Assembly (NCBI GenBank): GCA_035524955.1
Contig: DATLFG010000057.1
Span: 15,719-79,718, forward strand
Origin: CAMLFJ01 sp035524955
GTDB taxonomy: Bacteria; Methylomirabilota; Methylomirabilia; Rokubacteriales; CSP1-6
Length of the DNA: 64,000 bases
Direction of reading: 5' to 3'
Made by a program: the position numbers and the translations under genes. The notes under the pieces were generated by a model. The model was not told the origin of the DNA, did no database searches, and was given only the letters and a program-made list of their open reading frames with translations. Position 1 is the first letter of the stretch. Each line of letters begins with the position of its first letter. Positions 33,639-41,204 of the stretch are shown piece after piece.

Positions 33639-33986
33639 ATGAGCATCAAGCGTCACGGCGTCGGACCCCGACTGAGTCAGGCCGTCGTCCACGGCAACAC
33701 CGTCTATCTCGCCGGCATCGTGGCCGGCGATCCGTCGGCCGACGCCAAGGGCCAGACCGAGCAGATCTTGAGGAAGATCGACGACCACCTGGCCGCGACC
33801 GGCAGTCACAAGTCCAAGCTCCTCTCCGCCACCATCTACGTGGCCAACATGGCGCTCTACAACGACATGAACGCGGCGTGGGACGCCTGGGTGGATCCGG
33901 CCAACACGCCGGCGCGCGCCACCGTGGAAGCGCGCCTCGCCGCGCCCCGGTACCTGGTCGAGATCATGGTCGTGGCGGCGATCTGA
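33639..33986 (+). CDS. RidA family protein
   Basis: A 115-aa RidA/YjgF-type enamine/imine deaminase. SQAVVHGNTVYLAGIVAGDP and the Arg-containing PARATVEARLA strand (the Arg that binds the substrate carboxylate) are present. AAGGAG lies before ATG 33639. It forms an operon with the following SDR gene (7-nt gap). Confidence 0.9.
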   Translation: MSIKRHGVGPRLSQAVVHGNTVYLAGIVAGDPSADAKGQTEQILRKIDDHLAATGSHKSKLLSATIYVANMALYNDMNAAWDAWVDPANTPARATVEARLAAPRYLVEIMVVAAI

Positions 33987-33993
33987 GGGTCGC

Positions 33994-34785
33994 GTGGCCG
34001 CGTCCCGCTTCGACGGCCCCCGCTTCGACGGCAAGATCGCGCTGATCACCGGCGCGGCCGGCGGCATCGGCCGCGCCGTCGCGGTGCGCTTCGCCGCCGC
34101 AGGGGCGCGGGTGGGGCTGGTGGACGTCTCGCGCGAGGGCCTGCGCCAGTCGCTGGCCGCGGTGGAGAAGGCGGGCGGCGCCGGGCTCGCCGTGGAGGCC
34201 GACGTGACGCGGTCCGCGGACGTGACGCGCTACGCCGCGGCGGTCGCCGAGCGCTTCGGCGGCATCGACTGCTTCTTCAACAACGCGGGGATCCTGGGCG
34301 CGGTGCGCCCGCTGGTGGACTATCCGGAGGACGTCTTCGACCGGGTGCTCGCGGTCAACGTCAAGGGCGTCTGGCTCGGTATCAAGGCGGTGGCGCCCCT
34401 GCTCCGCGCCCGCGGCGGCGGCGTCATCGTCAACACCGCGTCCATCGCGGGCCTGCGCGGCTCGCGCAACCTGGTGGCCTACACCGCCAGCAAGCACGCG
34501 GTGGTCGGCATCACCCGCAGCGCCGCGCTCGAGCTGGCGCCCGACCGGGTCCGCGTCAACGCGGTCTGTCCGAGCGCGATCGAGACCGACATGGTGCGCC
34601 AGCTCGAGGAGAGCGCCAATCCCGCAAAACCGGCCGCCTTCCACGATCGGATGGCGGCGGGGATCCCGATGAAGCGCTACGGGACCCCGGAGGAAGTGGC
34701 GGCGCTCGTGCTGTTCCTGTGTAGCACCGACGCCGCGTACATCACGGGCGCGGTCTACCCGGTGGACGGCGGCTCGATGGCCTAG
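33994..34785 (+). CDS. SDR family NAD(P)-dependent oxidoreductase
   Basis: Classical short-chain dehydrogenase of 263 aa. TGAAGGIGRAVAVRF cofactor motif, NNAG, Ser in NTASIAG and the YTASK catalytic pair, ending in the AYITGAVYPVDGG signature. GTG start at 33994, 7 nt after the RidA stop. Substrate unknown. Confidence 0.93.
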   Translation: MAASRFDGPRFDGKIALITGAAGGIGRAVAVRFAAAGARVGLVDVSREGLRQSLAAVEKAGGAGLAVEADVTRSADVTRYAAAVAERFGGIDCFFNNAGILGAVRPLVDYPEDVFDRVLAVNVKGVWLGIKAVAPLLRARGGGVIVNTASIAGLRGSRNLVAYTASKHAVVGITRSAALELAPDRVRVNAVCPSAIETDMVRQLEESANPAKPAAFHDRMAAGIPMKRYGTPEEVAALVLFLCSTDAAYITGAVYPVDGGSMA

Positions 34786-34800
34786 TAACGCTTCCCTTCG

Positions 34801-34931
34801 AGGAGGGCGCTCAAAAAGGTCCAGATGCGAGGCGGCGCCCGATGGCCGCACGCGAGGCGTACTTTCTGTACGTTGAGCGTGCGGTCGAGGGCGCCGCACT
34901 CCCGCAGATGGGCCTTTTTCAGCGCCCTCCT
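34801..34931. repeat. 131-bp imperfect palindrome (family C)
   Basis: Left arm 34801-34862 starts AGGAGGGCGCTCAAAAAGG and ends GTAC; right arm 34868-34931 starts GTAC and ends CCTTTTTCAGCGCCCTCCT; the loop is TTTCT. The arms match over most of about 62 bp, including AAAAAGG/CCTTTTT and GGCGCC blocks. It lies between convergent genes and its edge reaches the stop codon of the LLM gene. It can act as a two-way terminator; its length and design resemble MITE-like intergenic palindromes. Confidence 0.9.
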
Positions 34932-36060
34932 AGGAGCCGAGGAGGCCGACGCCCGGCTTCTCGGCGGCCCGGGCGCGGTCCGGCGGGGCCGTGGTGGGGT
35001 CGAGCTTCTGGAGCGGCGGCATCACGTCCCGGGCGAAGAGGCGCAGGTTGCGCTCCGCCTCGTCGTAGGGCATGCCCGCGTAGCTGAACACACCCACGTA
35101 GTGGCTGTTGCCGGTGCGCGCGTGGATATCCACGACCTTCTCGTAGCACTGCTCGGGCGTGCCCCACACCTGCAGGTTCATGAAGTAGTCGATGACGGTG
35201 TCGGTGCCGTACTGGTGGATCTTCTCCGCCATCTTGCCGTAGTACTCGTAGCCCTTGGTCCGGGCCAGGTGGTCGCCCTGGAACTGGTAGTGGTCGAGCA
35301 CGGTCTGGTAGTAGCCGCCGATGTACCGGCGCGCCATCTCCTCGGCGCGGGCCGAGCTCGCGTCGCAGAAGGTCCAGCCCGCCGAGATCGGCGGGGGCGC
35401 ATCCACCATGTTCACCTGGCGGTAGACCTCGCGATACGCCTCCAGCTCGCGCGCCACTTCTTTCCACGGCTTCTGGGGGATGATCAGGATGCCGACGCCC
35501 AGCTCGGCCATGATGCGCACCGACTCCGGGGAGACCGCCGCCGCGTAGGTGCGTCCGCGGAAGGACTTGAACGGAGCCGGCCGGATCGCGGCCCGCGGCT
35601 GCTTGACGAAGGCGCCCTCGTATTCGCAGTAGCCCTGCTCGAGGCCGCGCAGCAGCATCTCCGCGCACTCGACGAAGCGCGGGCGCGACTCGTCCATCGA
35701 GAGGCGGAAGCCGTCGAACTCCACCTTGCCCGCCCCGCGCCCCATGCCCAGGATCAGGCGGCCGCCCGAGAGGTTGTCGAGCATGGACACTTCCTCGGCC
35801 ACCCGCATCGGATCGTGCCATGGGAGCACCACCACCATGGAGCCGAGCTGGACGTGCCGGGTGCGCCCGGCCATGTAGGCGAGGAACTGCAGGACGTCGG
35901 GGCACATGGTGTAGTCCGTGAAGTGATGCTCCACGCCCCACACCGATTCGAACCCGAGCGGCTCGGCCAGCTCGGCCAGGCGCAGCTCGTTCAGGTAGAC
36001 GTCGCGATCGCTCTGCGCCCGGCCCGGGTTCTGGAAGACGGCGGCCATCCCGACGTGCAT
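34930..36060 (-). CDS. LLM class flavin-dependent oxidoreductase
   Basis: A 376-aa luciferase-like monooxygenase. WGVEHHFTDY, VLPWHDPMRVAEEVSMLDN, GRLILGMGRGAGKVEFDGF and FVKQPRAAIRPAPFKSFRGR are typical of the bacterial-luciferase-like group with FMNH2. Its stop codon lies at the end of the large palindrome. Substrate unknown. Confidence 0.9.
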   Translation of the reverse strand: MHVGMAAVFQNPGRAQSDRDVYLNELRLAELAEPLGFESVWGVEHHFTDYTMCPDVLQFLAYMAGRTRHVQLGSMVVVLPWHDPMRVAEEVSMLDNLSGGRLILGMGRGAGKVEFDGFRLSMDESRPRFVECAEMLLRGLEQGYCEYEGAFVKQPRAAIRPAPFKSFRGRTYAAAVSPESVRIMAELGVGILIIPQKPWKEVARELEAYREVYRQVNMVDAPPPISAGWTFCDASSARAEEMARRYIGGYYQTVLDHYQFQGDHLARTKGYEYYGKMAEKIHQYGTDTVIDYFMNLQVWGTPEQCYEKVVDIHARTGNSHYVGVFSYAGMPYDEAERNLRLFARDVMPPLQKLDPTTAPPDRARAAEKPGVGLLGS

Positions 36061-36119
36061 GGTGGGTTCCCCCTCGCCCGGATGTTACGCGAGGGGGAAC
36101 CCGGCCAGCAACCGGGGCG

Positions 36120-36470
36120 TCAGGCGACGCGCTTGAGCTGCCGCTCCGGCGTGGGCGCGCCCTCGCCGCGGCGCACCACCAGCTCGTAGCCGCGCGGCAC
36201 GCGCGCCAGCAGCACCGGCCACGCCTCTTCCAGCAGCCACTCCCAGCCGCCGGGGACGGCAACCACCACCTGCCCGGCGCGCCATAGTCCGCGCGGCGTC
36301 ACCTGCACCGACACGAACGACTCGCCGCCCAGCTTCCGGTCCACCAGGGACTGGACGTAGGCGCGGATCGCCAGGGCGCGGGCCTCGCTCCGATCCCGCG
36401 ACAGGCGCCACAGGAGTGGTCCGACCACCAGCACCAGCCCGACCATCACGGCCACCGCGACCTCGATCAT
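36120..36470 (-). CDS. Single-span membrane protein of unknown function
   Basis: A 116-aa protein with one N-terminal membrane segment (IEVAVAVMVGLVLVVGPLLW) followed by a charged segment and a compact C-terminal domain (VTPRGLWRAGQVVVAVPGGW, PRGYELVVRRGEG). GGAAGGAG precedes ATG 36470. I do not recognise the family. It diverges from the usp gene across a 128-bp gap. Confidence 0.65.
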   Translation of the reverse strand: MIEVAVAVMVGLVLVVGPLLWRLSRDRSEARALAIRAYVQSLVDRKLGGESFVSVQVTPRGLWRAGQVVVAVPGGWEWLLEEAWPVLLARVPRGYELVVRRGEGAPTPERQLKRVA

Positions 36471-36598
36471 GGCGAACGCTCCTTCCGGTCGTTGTGATGC
36501 GCGGGACCGACCCGGGGATTCCGGCGACTGCCGACGAGGAACGGAGGAATCCATCGGCGCCCTCCCGCCGTCCAAAGGTCGTGTGGAAGGAGAAGATC

Positions 36599-37036
36599 AT
36601 GATGGCCAAGCGCATTCTTGTTCCGTTGGACGGCAGTGAATCCGCGGAGGCGGCGGCCACCCTGGCGGCCGACCTGGCCCGCGGTAGCGGCGGCGGCGTC
36701 CGGCTGCTGCAGGTGTACCCGGTCCCCGAGCACCACGTCAACAGTGACGGTCGCGTGGTGGCGTACGCGGACCAGGAGATGGAGCGCCTGAGCGCCGAGG
36801 GCCGCGACTATCTGGAGAGCGTCGAGGCGCAGCTCGCCCCGGTGCCCGCGGAGACCGTGGTGCGGTTCGGGAAGCCCGAGCGGGAGATCCTCGTGGAGGC
36901 GGAAGCCTTCGACGCGGACATGATCGTGGTGACCGCGTCCCGCCGGAGCTGGCTCGAGCGTCTCACCGGCGGCGGGCTCGGCGAGAAGCTGCTGCACGCC
37001 TCGCCGGTGCCGGTCGTGCTCGTCCGCGCCACCTGA
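36599..37036 (+). CDS. Universal stress protein (UspA family)
   Basis: A 145-aa Usp domain: MMAKRILVPLDGSESAEAA at the start, and a divergent version of the ATP-binding G-2x-G-9x-G-S/T site in TASRRSWLERLTGGGLGEKL..SPVPVVLVR. GGAAGGAG lies 8 nt before tandem ATGs 36599/36602. Cytosolic stress-response protein; the ligand is not certain. Confidence 0.9.
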   Translation: MMAKRILVPLDGSESAEAAATLAADLARGSGGGVRLLQVYPVPEHHVNSDGRVVAYADQEMERLSAEGRDYLESVEAQLAPVPAETVVRFGKPEREILVEAEAFDADMIVVTASRRSWLERLTGGGLGEKLLHASPVPVVLVRAT

Positions 37037-37057
37037 TCGCAGCGCGCACCGGCGGCG

Positions 37058-37648
37058 TCAGTCATAGAGCCGGCCGCGCTGCAGCTTCCGGTGGCAGTGG
37101 AAGAGCGTGTACTCGATCATCCGCGCGGAGACGCCGAGCGCGCGCGCGTGGCCCCGCAGCCGCTCCAGGTACTGCTCCCACTGTGACACCGTGAACGCGC
37201 GCCCGCGCGCGTTGCCCGCCACCGAGCGGATGCTGAAGAGCAGCTGCCAGCAGCGGATGTCGAGCACCCCGTAGCGCCGCGGATCGATCAGGGTGAGGAT
37301 GGCGGAGGCGGTCGCCACGCTCACCCCGGGCAGCGCGATGAGCCGGGTCATGCGCTCCCGCTCGCTGCGCGTGGCGAGCGCCGCGCTCGACGCGCGCCGG
37401 ATCGCCCCCGCGGTGTTGCGCTCGTAGTGCCGCCGCGACCGCGGGCTCTTCCATCGGCACATCGCGAGAAATTCCGCGCGCGTGAAGCGGCCGGCGCCCT
37501 TGACGTGGGCCAGGCGCCGGATCAGCGCGGCCGTCGCCTCGTGCTCCGTGGCCTGGAGCTCCCGCCGCAGCAAGGCCCGCAGGCTGCGGTAGGGCACCCG
37601 CTTCAGGGCCATGCCCCGCTCCAGGGCCATGCCCCCCTTCAGGGCCAT
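37058..37648 (-). CDS. Helix-hairpin-helix (GPD-like) protein with triplicated start region
   Basis: A protein of up to 196 aa. IALPGVSVATASAILTLIDP followed by RYGVLDIRCWQLLF resembles the HhH and following helix of DNA glycosylases, but no catalytic Asp arrangement can be confirmed. The first 18 codons consist of an 18-bp unit repeated so that ATG occurs at 37648, 37630 and 37612, giving MALKGG/MALERG/MALKRV. The last (37612) may be the original start. DNA binding is inferred. Confidence 0.6.
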   Translation of the reverse strand: MALKGGMALERGMALKRVPYRSLRALLRRELQATEHEATAALIRRLAHVKGAGRFTRAEFLAMCRWKSPRSRRHYERNTAGAIRRASSAALATRSERERMTRLIALPGVSVATASAILTLIDPRRYGVLDIRCWQLLFSIRSVAGNARGRAFTVSQWEQYLERLRGHARALGVSARMIEYTLFHCHRKLQRGRLYD

Positions 37649-37650
37649 GC
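37601..37650. repeat. 18-bp tandem repeat carrying start codons
   Basis: CTTCAGGGCCATGCCCCG, CTCCAGGGCCATGCCCCC and a partial CTTCAGGGCCATGC in direct order. Each unit holds one ATG (minus strand) of the HhH gene, in frame. Confidence 0.9.
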
Positions 37651-37663
37651 TATGTTACCCGCC

Positions 37664-38698
37664 ATGACCGCACCCTTCGTCACGCTCCCCGAGATCCACC
37701 GCGCGGCCCGGGCCCGCCTGCCGCGCAACTCGTACAACTTCGGCGCGGGCGGCACCGAGACCGAGACCACGCTGCGCCGCAACCGGCGGGCGATCCGGCG
37801 CCTGGCCATCCGACAGGACATCCTGGTGGACGTGCGTGAGATCGATCTCTCCTCGTCGCTCCTCGGCATCCCGCTCTCCTGGCCGGTGGTCATCGCGCCC
37901 ATGGGCGGCCTCGTCCTCTTCCATCCCGAGGGCGATTGCGAGATGGCCCGCGGGGCCGCCAAGGGCGACACGCTGCAGTTCCTGAGCGGCGCCACCGGCT
38001 GGTCGGTGGAAGCGGTCACGGCGGCCGCGCCCGGTCCCAAGATGTTCCAGCTCTACCACATGGGCGATCGGGCCTGGGTCGCCGACCTGCTGGCGCGCGT
38101 GGAGGCCTCGGGCTACCTCTCGGTGTGCCTCACGGTGGACGTGCAGGTCTACAGCCGTCGCGAGCGTGACATCGTCGCCCGCTTCACGCCGCGGGAGGCC
38201 ATGCTCAAGGCCCCCAACCCGCGCCCGCCCGATCCGGACTACCCGGCGCGCCTCACCTGGGCCGACGTCGACTGGCTGCGCAAGACCACCCGGCTCCCCA
38301 TCGGGCTCAAGGGCATCATGACCGCGCGAGACGCTCGCCGCGCCGTCGAGGCCGGCGTGGAGCTGATCTGGGTGTCCAATCACGGGGGCCGGCAGCTCGA
38401 CGCCACGCAGGCCAGCATCGACGCGCTGCCCGCGGTGCGCGAGGCGGTGGGCGACGCCGCGAGCATCATCGCGGACGGCGGCTTCGCCCGCGGCACCGAC
38501 GTGCTCAAGGGCGTGGCGTGGGGCGCCGACGCGGTGGCCATCGGGCGCACCGCGCTCTGGGGGCTGGCCGCCGACGGGGCGGCCGGGGTGGCCTGCACGC
38601 TCGACATCCTGCGGCGCGAGCTGCGCACCTCCATGGCCCTCGCCGGGCAGACCAGCGTGCGCGGGCTCGCCCCGGACGTGGTCTTCCGGGCGGACTGA
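37664..38698 (+). CDS. FMN-dependent 2-hydroxyacid oxidase/dehydrogenase
   Basis: A 344-aa member of the glycolate oxidase/lactate dehydrogenase family. NSYNFGAGGTETETT at the N-terminus, FMN-binding IAPMGG, K216 (GLKGI) and the catalytic H240 with R243 in SNHGGRQLD. It oxidises an L-2-hydroxyacid to the 2-oxoacid. An in-frame ATG at 37652 is also possible. It is only a few bp from the divergent HhH gene. Confidence 0.92.
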   Translation: MTAPFVTLPEIHRAARARLPRNSYNFGAGGTETETTLRRNRRAIRRLAIRQDILVDVREIDLSSSLLGIPLSWPVVIAPMGGLVLFHPEGDCEMARGAAKGDTLQFLSGATGWSVEAVTAAAPGPKMFQLYHMGDRAWVADLLARVEASGYLSVCLTVDVQVYSRRERDIVARFTPREAMLKAPNPRPPDPDYPARLTWADVDWLRKTTRLPIGLKGIMTARDARRAVEAGVELIWVSNHGGRQLDATQASIDALPAVREAVGDAASIIADGGFARGTDVLKGVAWGADAVAIGRTALWGLAADGAAGVACTLDILRRELRTSMALAGQTSVRGLAPDVVFRAD

Positions 38699-38699
38699 T

Positions 38700-39026
38700 C
38701 TACTGCATCGGCGAGTAGGCGGTGGGCCGGAGGATGTGGGCGGTGAGCCGGCGCAGCAGCGGCCCGTTCTTCTCGGTCTCCGCGAACTTGGCCAGCCGAT
38801 CCTTGTCGGCGAAGAACCCGCTCCACTTCTTCTCGCGGTCGGCGAGGCTGTCCCAGGCGAGCATGTAGATCAGCTGGTCCGAGGAGCCGCCCAGCTCGTT
38901 GGTCCAGAAGCCGACCACCTGGATATCGTGCTTCTTGAAGAAGTCCATGGTGATCTCGGCGAAACGGCGGTTGAGATCGGGGAGACGGCCGGGCATCGCG
39001 TGATAGGTCCGAAGCTCGTACAGCAT
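38700..39026 (-). CDS. NIPSNAP family protein
   Basis: A 108-aa ferredoxin-like-fold protein starting MLYELRTYHAMPGRLPDLNRRF, with IYMLAWDSLADREKKWSGF. The family has no firm function. AGGAGGG precedes ATG 39026; the longer frame upstream is shadow. It ends 1 nt from the convergent FMN oxidase gene. Confidence 0.88.
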   Translation of the reverse strand: MLYELRTYHAMPGRLPDLNRRFAEITMDFFKKHDIQVVGFWTNELGGSSDQLIYMLAWDSLADREKKWSGFFADKDRLAKFAETEKNGPLLRRLTAHILRPTAYSPMQ

Positions 39027-39122
39027 GAGGGGGCCCTCCTGGGCAGCACGATGGGTGCGGTCTGCGGCGACTCTAGGCACGCCCCCGGCCGGTGTCAAGG
39101 CAAGTAAACGAGTGTCCGCGCG

Positions 39123-39893
39123 ATGACTGGACTCCCGCGCATCGCGTCGCTCGTGGCAAGGGCCGGGCTTGTGCTCACCTTCCTCGGCGCGCTCACCCTC
39201 GTGCTGTCGGCGGCGGGCAGCCGGTGGGATTGGTGGGATTTCCGCACCGGCTTCGTCCTGTTCCGGTGGGCGCTGTACGGCGGCCTCGTCGCGATCGTGA
39301 TCACCCTGGCCGGCCTCGTGCTGGCGCTGCTCGCGAGGACCGGCCGCGCCGCGCTGCTGTCGCTTGCCACGCTCGCGCTGCTGGCCGTGGTGGCGACGGT
39401 ACCGGTGATGCATCTCCGCGCCGCGGGCCGCGTGCCCCCGATCCACGACATCACGACCGATCTCGACGATCCGCCGCGCTTCGTGGCGGTGCTGGCCCGG
39501 CGGCGGGGCGCGCCGAACTCGGCCGAGCACGGCGGCGCCGCCCTGGCCGCCCGGCAGCGCGAGGGTTATCCCGACCTCGGCCCCGCGCGCTTCCGCGACC
39601 CCCCGGACCGCGTGTTCGCGCGCGCGGTCGAGGCCGCGGGCGCCCTCGGCTGGGAGATCGTCGCCGCGGTCCCCGCGGATGGACGCCTCGAGGCCACCGA
39701 CCGCACCCGGTGGTTCGGCTTCCGCGACGACGTCGTGGTCCGCGTGCGGCCGGACGGCGCGGGCAGTCGCGTGGATGTCCGCTCGGTCTCCCGCGTCGGT
39801 CGCAGCGATCTCGGGACCAACGCGCGCCGGATCCGCGGCTTCGTGGAAGCCCTGCGGGCGACCCGGCCCGGCGAGGCGGTTGCTCCGCGCTAG
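39123..39893 (+). CDS. DUF1499 domain membrane protein
   Basis: A 256-aa protein with three predicted N-terminal membrane helices (about residues 12-30, 45-68 and 77-95), then a DUF1499 domain: HDITTDLDDPPRF, WEIVAAVPADGRLEATDRT, GFRDDVVVRVRP and VDVRSVSRVGRSDLGTNARRI. Function unknown. Confidence 0.88.
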   Translation: MTGLPRIASLVARAGLVLTFLGALTLVLSAAGSRWDWWDFRTGFVLFRWALYGGLVAIVITLAGLVLALLARTGRAALLSLATLALLAVVATVPVMHLRAAGRVPPIHDITTDLDDPPRFVAVLARRRGAPNSAEHGGAALAARQREGYPDLGPARFRDPPDRVFARAVEAAGALGWEIVAAVPADGRLEATDRTRWFGFRDDVVVRVRPDGAGSRVDVRSVSRVGRSDLGTNARRIRGFVEALRATRPGEAVAPR

Positions 39894-39929
39894 CCGGCCC
39901 GCCGGGCCGCCCCAGAACTTCGCGCGCGC

Positions 39930-40039
39930 GCTCGCGGCGGAGGTGGCGCCGAGGTTCGTTCGCCGGGCAGGCCCGGCTCGTCTCCGGCAAGGACACCTGG
40001 TCGGTCAGCGTCGACATCGGCACCCTCTACCGGAAGTGA
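39930..40039 (+). pseudogene. Remnant of a pilin-like gene 3' end
   Basis: The last 26 codons read SFAGQARLVSGKDTWSVSVD then IGTLYRK and a TGA. They align with the C-terminus of the intact prepilin gene just downstream (SFGGQAKLTTSKKVWTVSVD then VGNFYK). A few bases upstream, ALAAEVAPRF in another frame matches AAGAAVAPSF, so a frameshift separates them. No start or pilin helix precedes it: a broken duplicate. Confidence 0.75.
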
Positions 40040-40102
40040 TGGCCCGATGACCCGCGATCGTGCAAGCCGAAAAATCGCGTGGTGCTAGACTTGGTCAACG
40101 TG

Positions 40103-40666
40103 ATGCACTCCGGCCCAGCGCCCGTTCGGGCACGCCGCGTTGCCGGCCCCGCCGTCAGCTCTCCGAGCCGTGTCTGGCATCGAGACTCCTCCGGGTTCAC
40201 CCTCATCGAGCTCGCCATCGTGGCGGCCCTGATCGGCATCCTGGCCACGCTCGGCCTGCTGACCGCTCAGAACCTGATCCAGCGCGCGCGGGCGAGCGCC
40301 ACCGCCACCCAGATGGCGTTCATCCGCACAGGGGTGCTGAATCTCGCGACCAACTGTGAAGGCCTGCCCCTGACGGGCAAGCGCAGTGGCGATCCGGGGC
40401 TGGTCTCCCGGCCGAAGGGCTCCGCGTGCTGGTTCGGACCGTACCTGGCGCGCTGGCCCACCACCACGCCCTTCGGAAAGGGCACGAGCTTCCAGTATCA
40501 GGGCAAGAAGGGCACCATGGCCGTGCTGAAAGCGGTGTCGCTGAACGCGAGCGACGCGAAAGCTGCCGGGGCCGCCGTGGCGCCCTCGTTCGGCGGCCAG
40601 GCCAAGCTGACCACGAGCAAAAAGGTGTGGACGGTCTCCGTCGACGTGGGCAACTTCTACAAGTAG
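40103..40666 (+). CDS. Prepilin-type protein (type II/IV pseudopilin)
   Basis: About 187 aa. The prepilin peptidase site is G-FTLIELAIVAALIGILATL preceded by a long basic leader (about 35 residues); the helix is followed by a GspG-like domain with a Cys pair and the C-terminal WTVSVDVGNFYK. Processed by PilD-type peptidase and assembled in the periplasm. Start uncertain: ATG 40103, GTG 40100 or GTG 40079. Confidence 0.82.
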   Translation: MHSGPAPVRARRVAGPAVSSPSRVWHRDSSGFTLIELAIVAALIGILATLGLLTAQNLIQRARASATATQMAFIRTGVLNLATNCEGLPLTGKRSGDPGLVSRPKGSACWFGPYLARWPTTTPFGKGTSFQYQGKKGTMAVLKAVSLNASDAKAAGAAVAPSFGGQAKLTTSKKVWTVSVDVGNFYK

Positions 40667-40672
40667 ACCCTC

Positions 40673-41194
40673 ATGAAAGACCTCGGTGCGTGCATCCGTC
40701 ATCCCGGCGAGCCGGCGCTCTTCCGCTGCCGGCAGTGTCATGACGCGGTCTGCGTCGGGTGCCGGGCGCCCGACGAGCGCGACCTCTGCGCCACGTGCGC
40801 CCAGTACCGGAGCGAATCGGCGGAGCGCGAGGTGCGGGTGCTGGCCGGCGAGACGCCCGACGAAGCGCCCCGGCGGATCCGGTGGGGGCGCTACGCGATC
40901 GCGCTCCTGGTGGCGCTCAATATCGGACTCGCCGGCTACCTGGTGCTCGCGGGGCGGTCGGACACCGCGATCACCCAGGGCGTGAAGGCGGTGGAGGCCG
41001 TGTCGCGGGCGGTGGACGACAGCCGTGACCCCTCCTCGGGACGCTATCCGGAGAGCCTCGCCACGGTGCTATCCAAGCTTCCGGAGCCGGTCGCGGAAAT
41101 GGTCCGGGCGGGGACCATCCAGTACGCGACCTACGCCAACCGATCCGATTACGAGGTGAGCTTCGTCCTGGGGCCTCGCCAACCCACTCGCTGA
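40673..41194 (+). CDS. Zinc-finger (B-box-like) single-span protein with pilin-like C-terminus
   Basis: A 173-aa protein. Residues 7-42 hold C7, H10, C19, C22, C27, C30, C39 and C42, a two-zinc B-box-like pattern that would lie in the cytosol. A membrane helix follows at about 74-94. The C-terminal part (GRYPESLATVLSKLPEP, IQYATYANRSDYEVSF) resembles the soluble domain of pseudopilins. It begins 6 nt after the prepilin stop, so it is probably co-translated with it. Confidence 0.7.
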   Translation: MKDLGACIRHPGEPALFRCRQCHDAVCVGCRAPDERDLCATCAQYRSESAEREVRVLAGETPDEAPRRIRWGRYAIALLVALNIGLAGYLVLAGRSDTAITQGVKAVEAVSRAVDDSRDPSSGRYPESLATVLSKLPEPVAEMVRAGTIQYATYANRSDYEVSFVLGPRQPTR

Positions 41195-41204
41195 CCCGGG
41201 CCGG

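Noticed and set aside
33381..34067. Minus-strand frame opposite RidA that would extend the pilin-like lipoprotein
   Set aside because: The extension is antisense to RidA and in a different frame from the lipoprotein, which has its own lipobox start.
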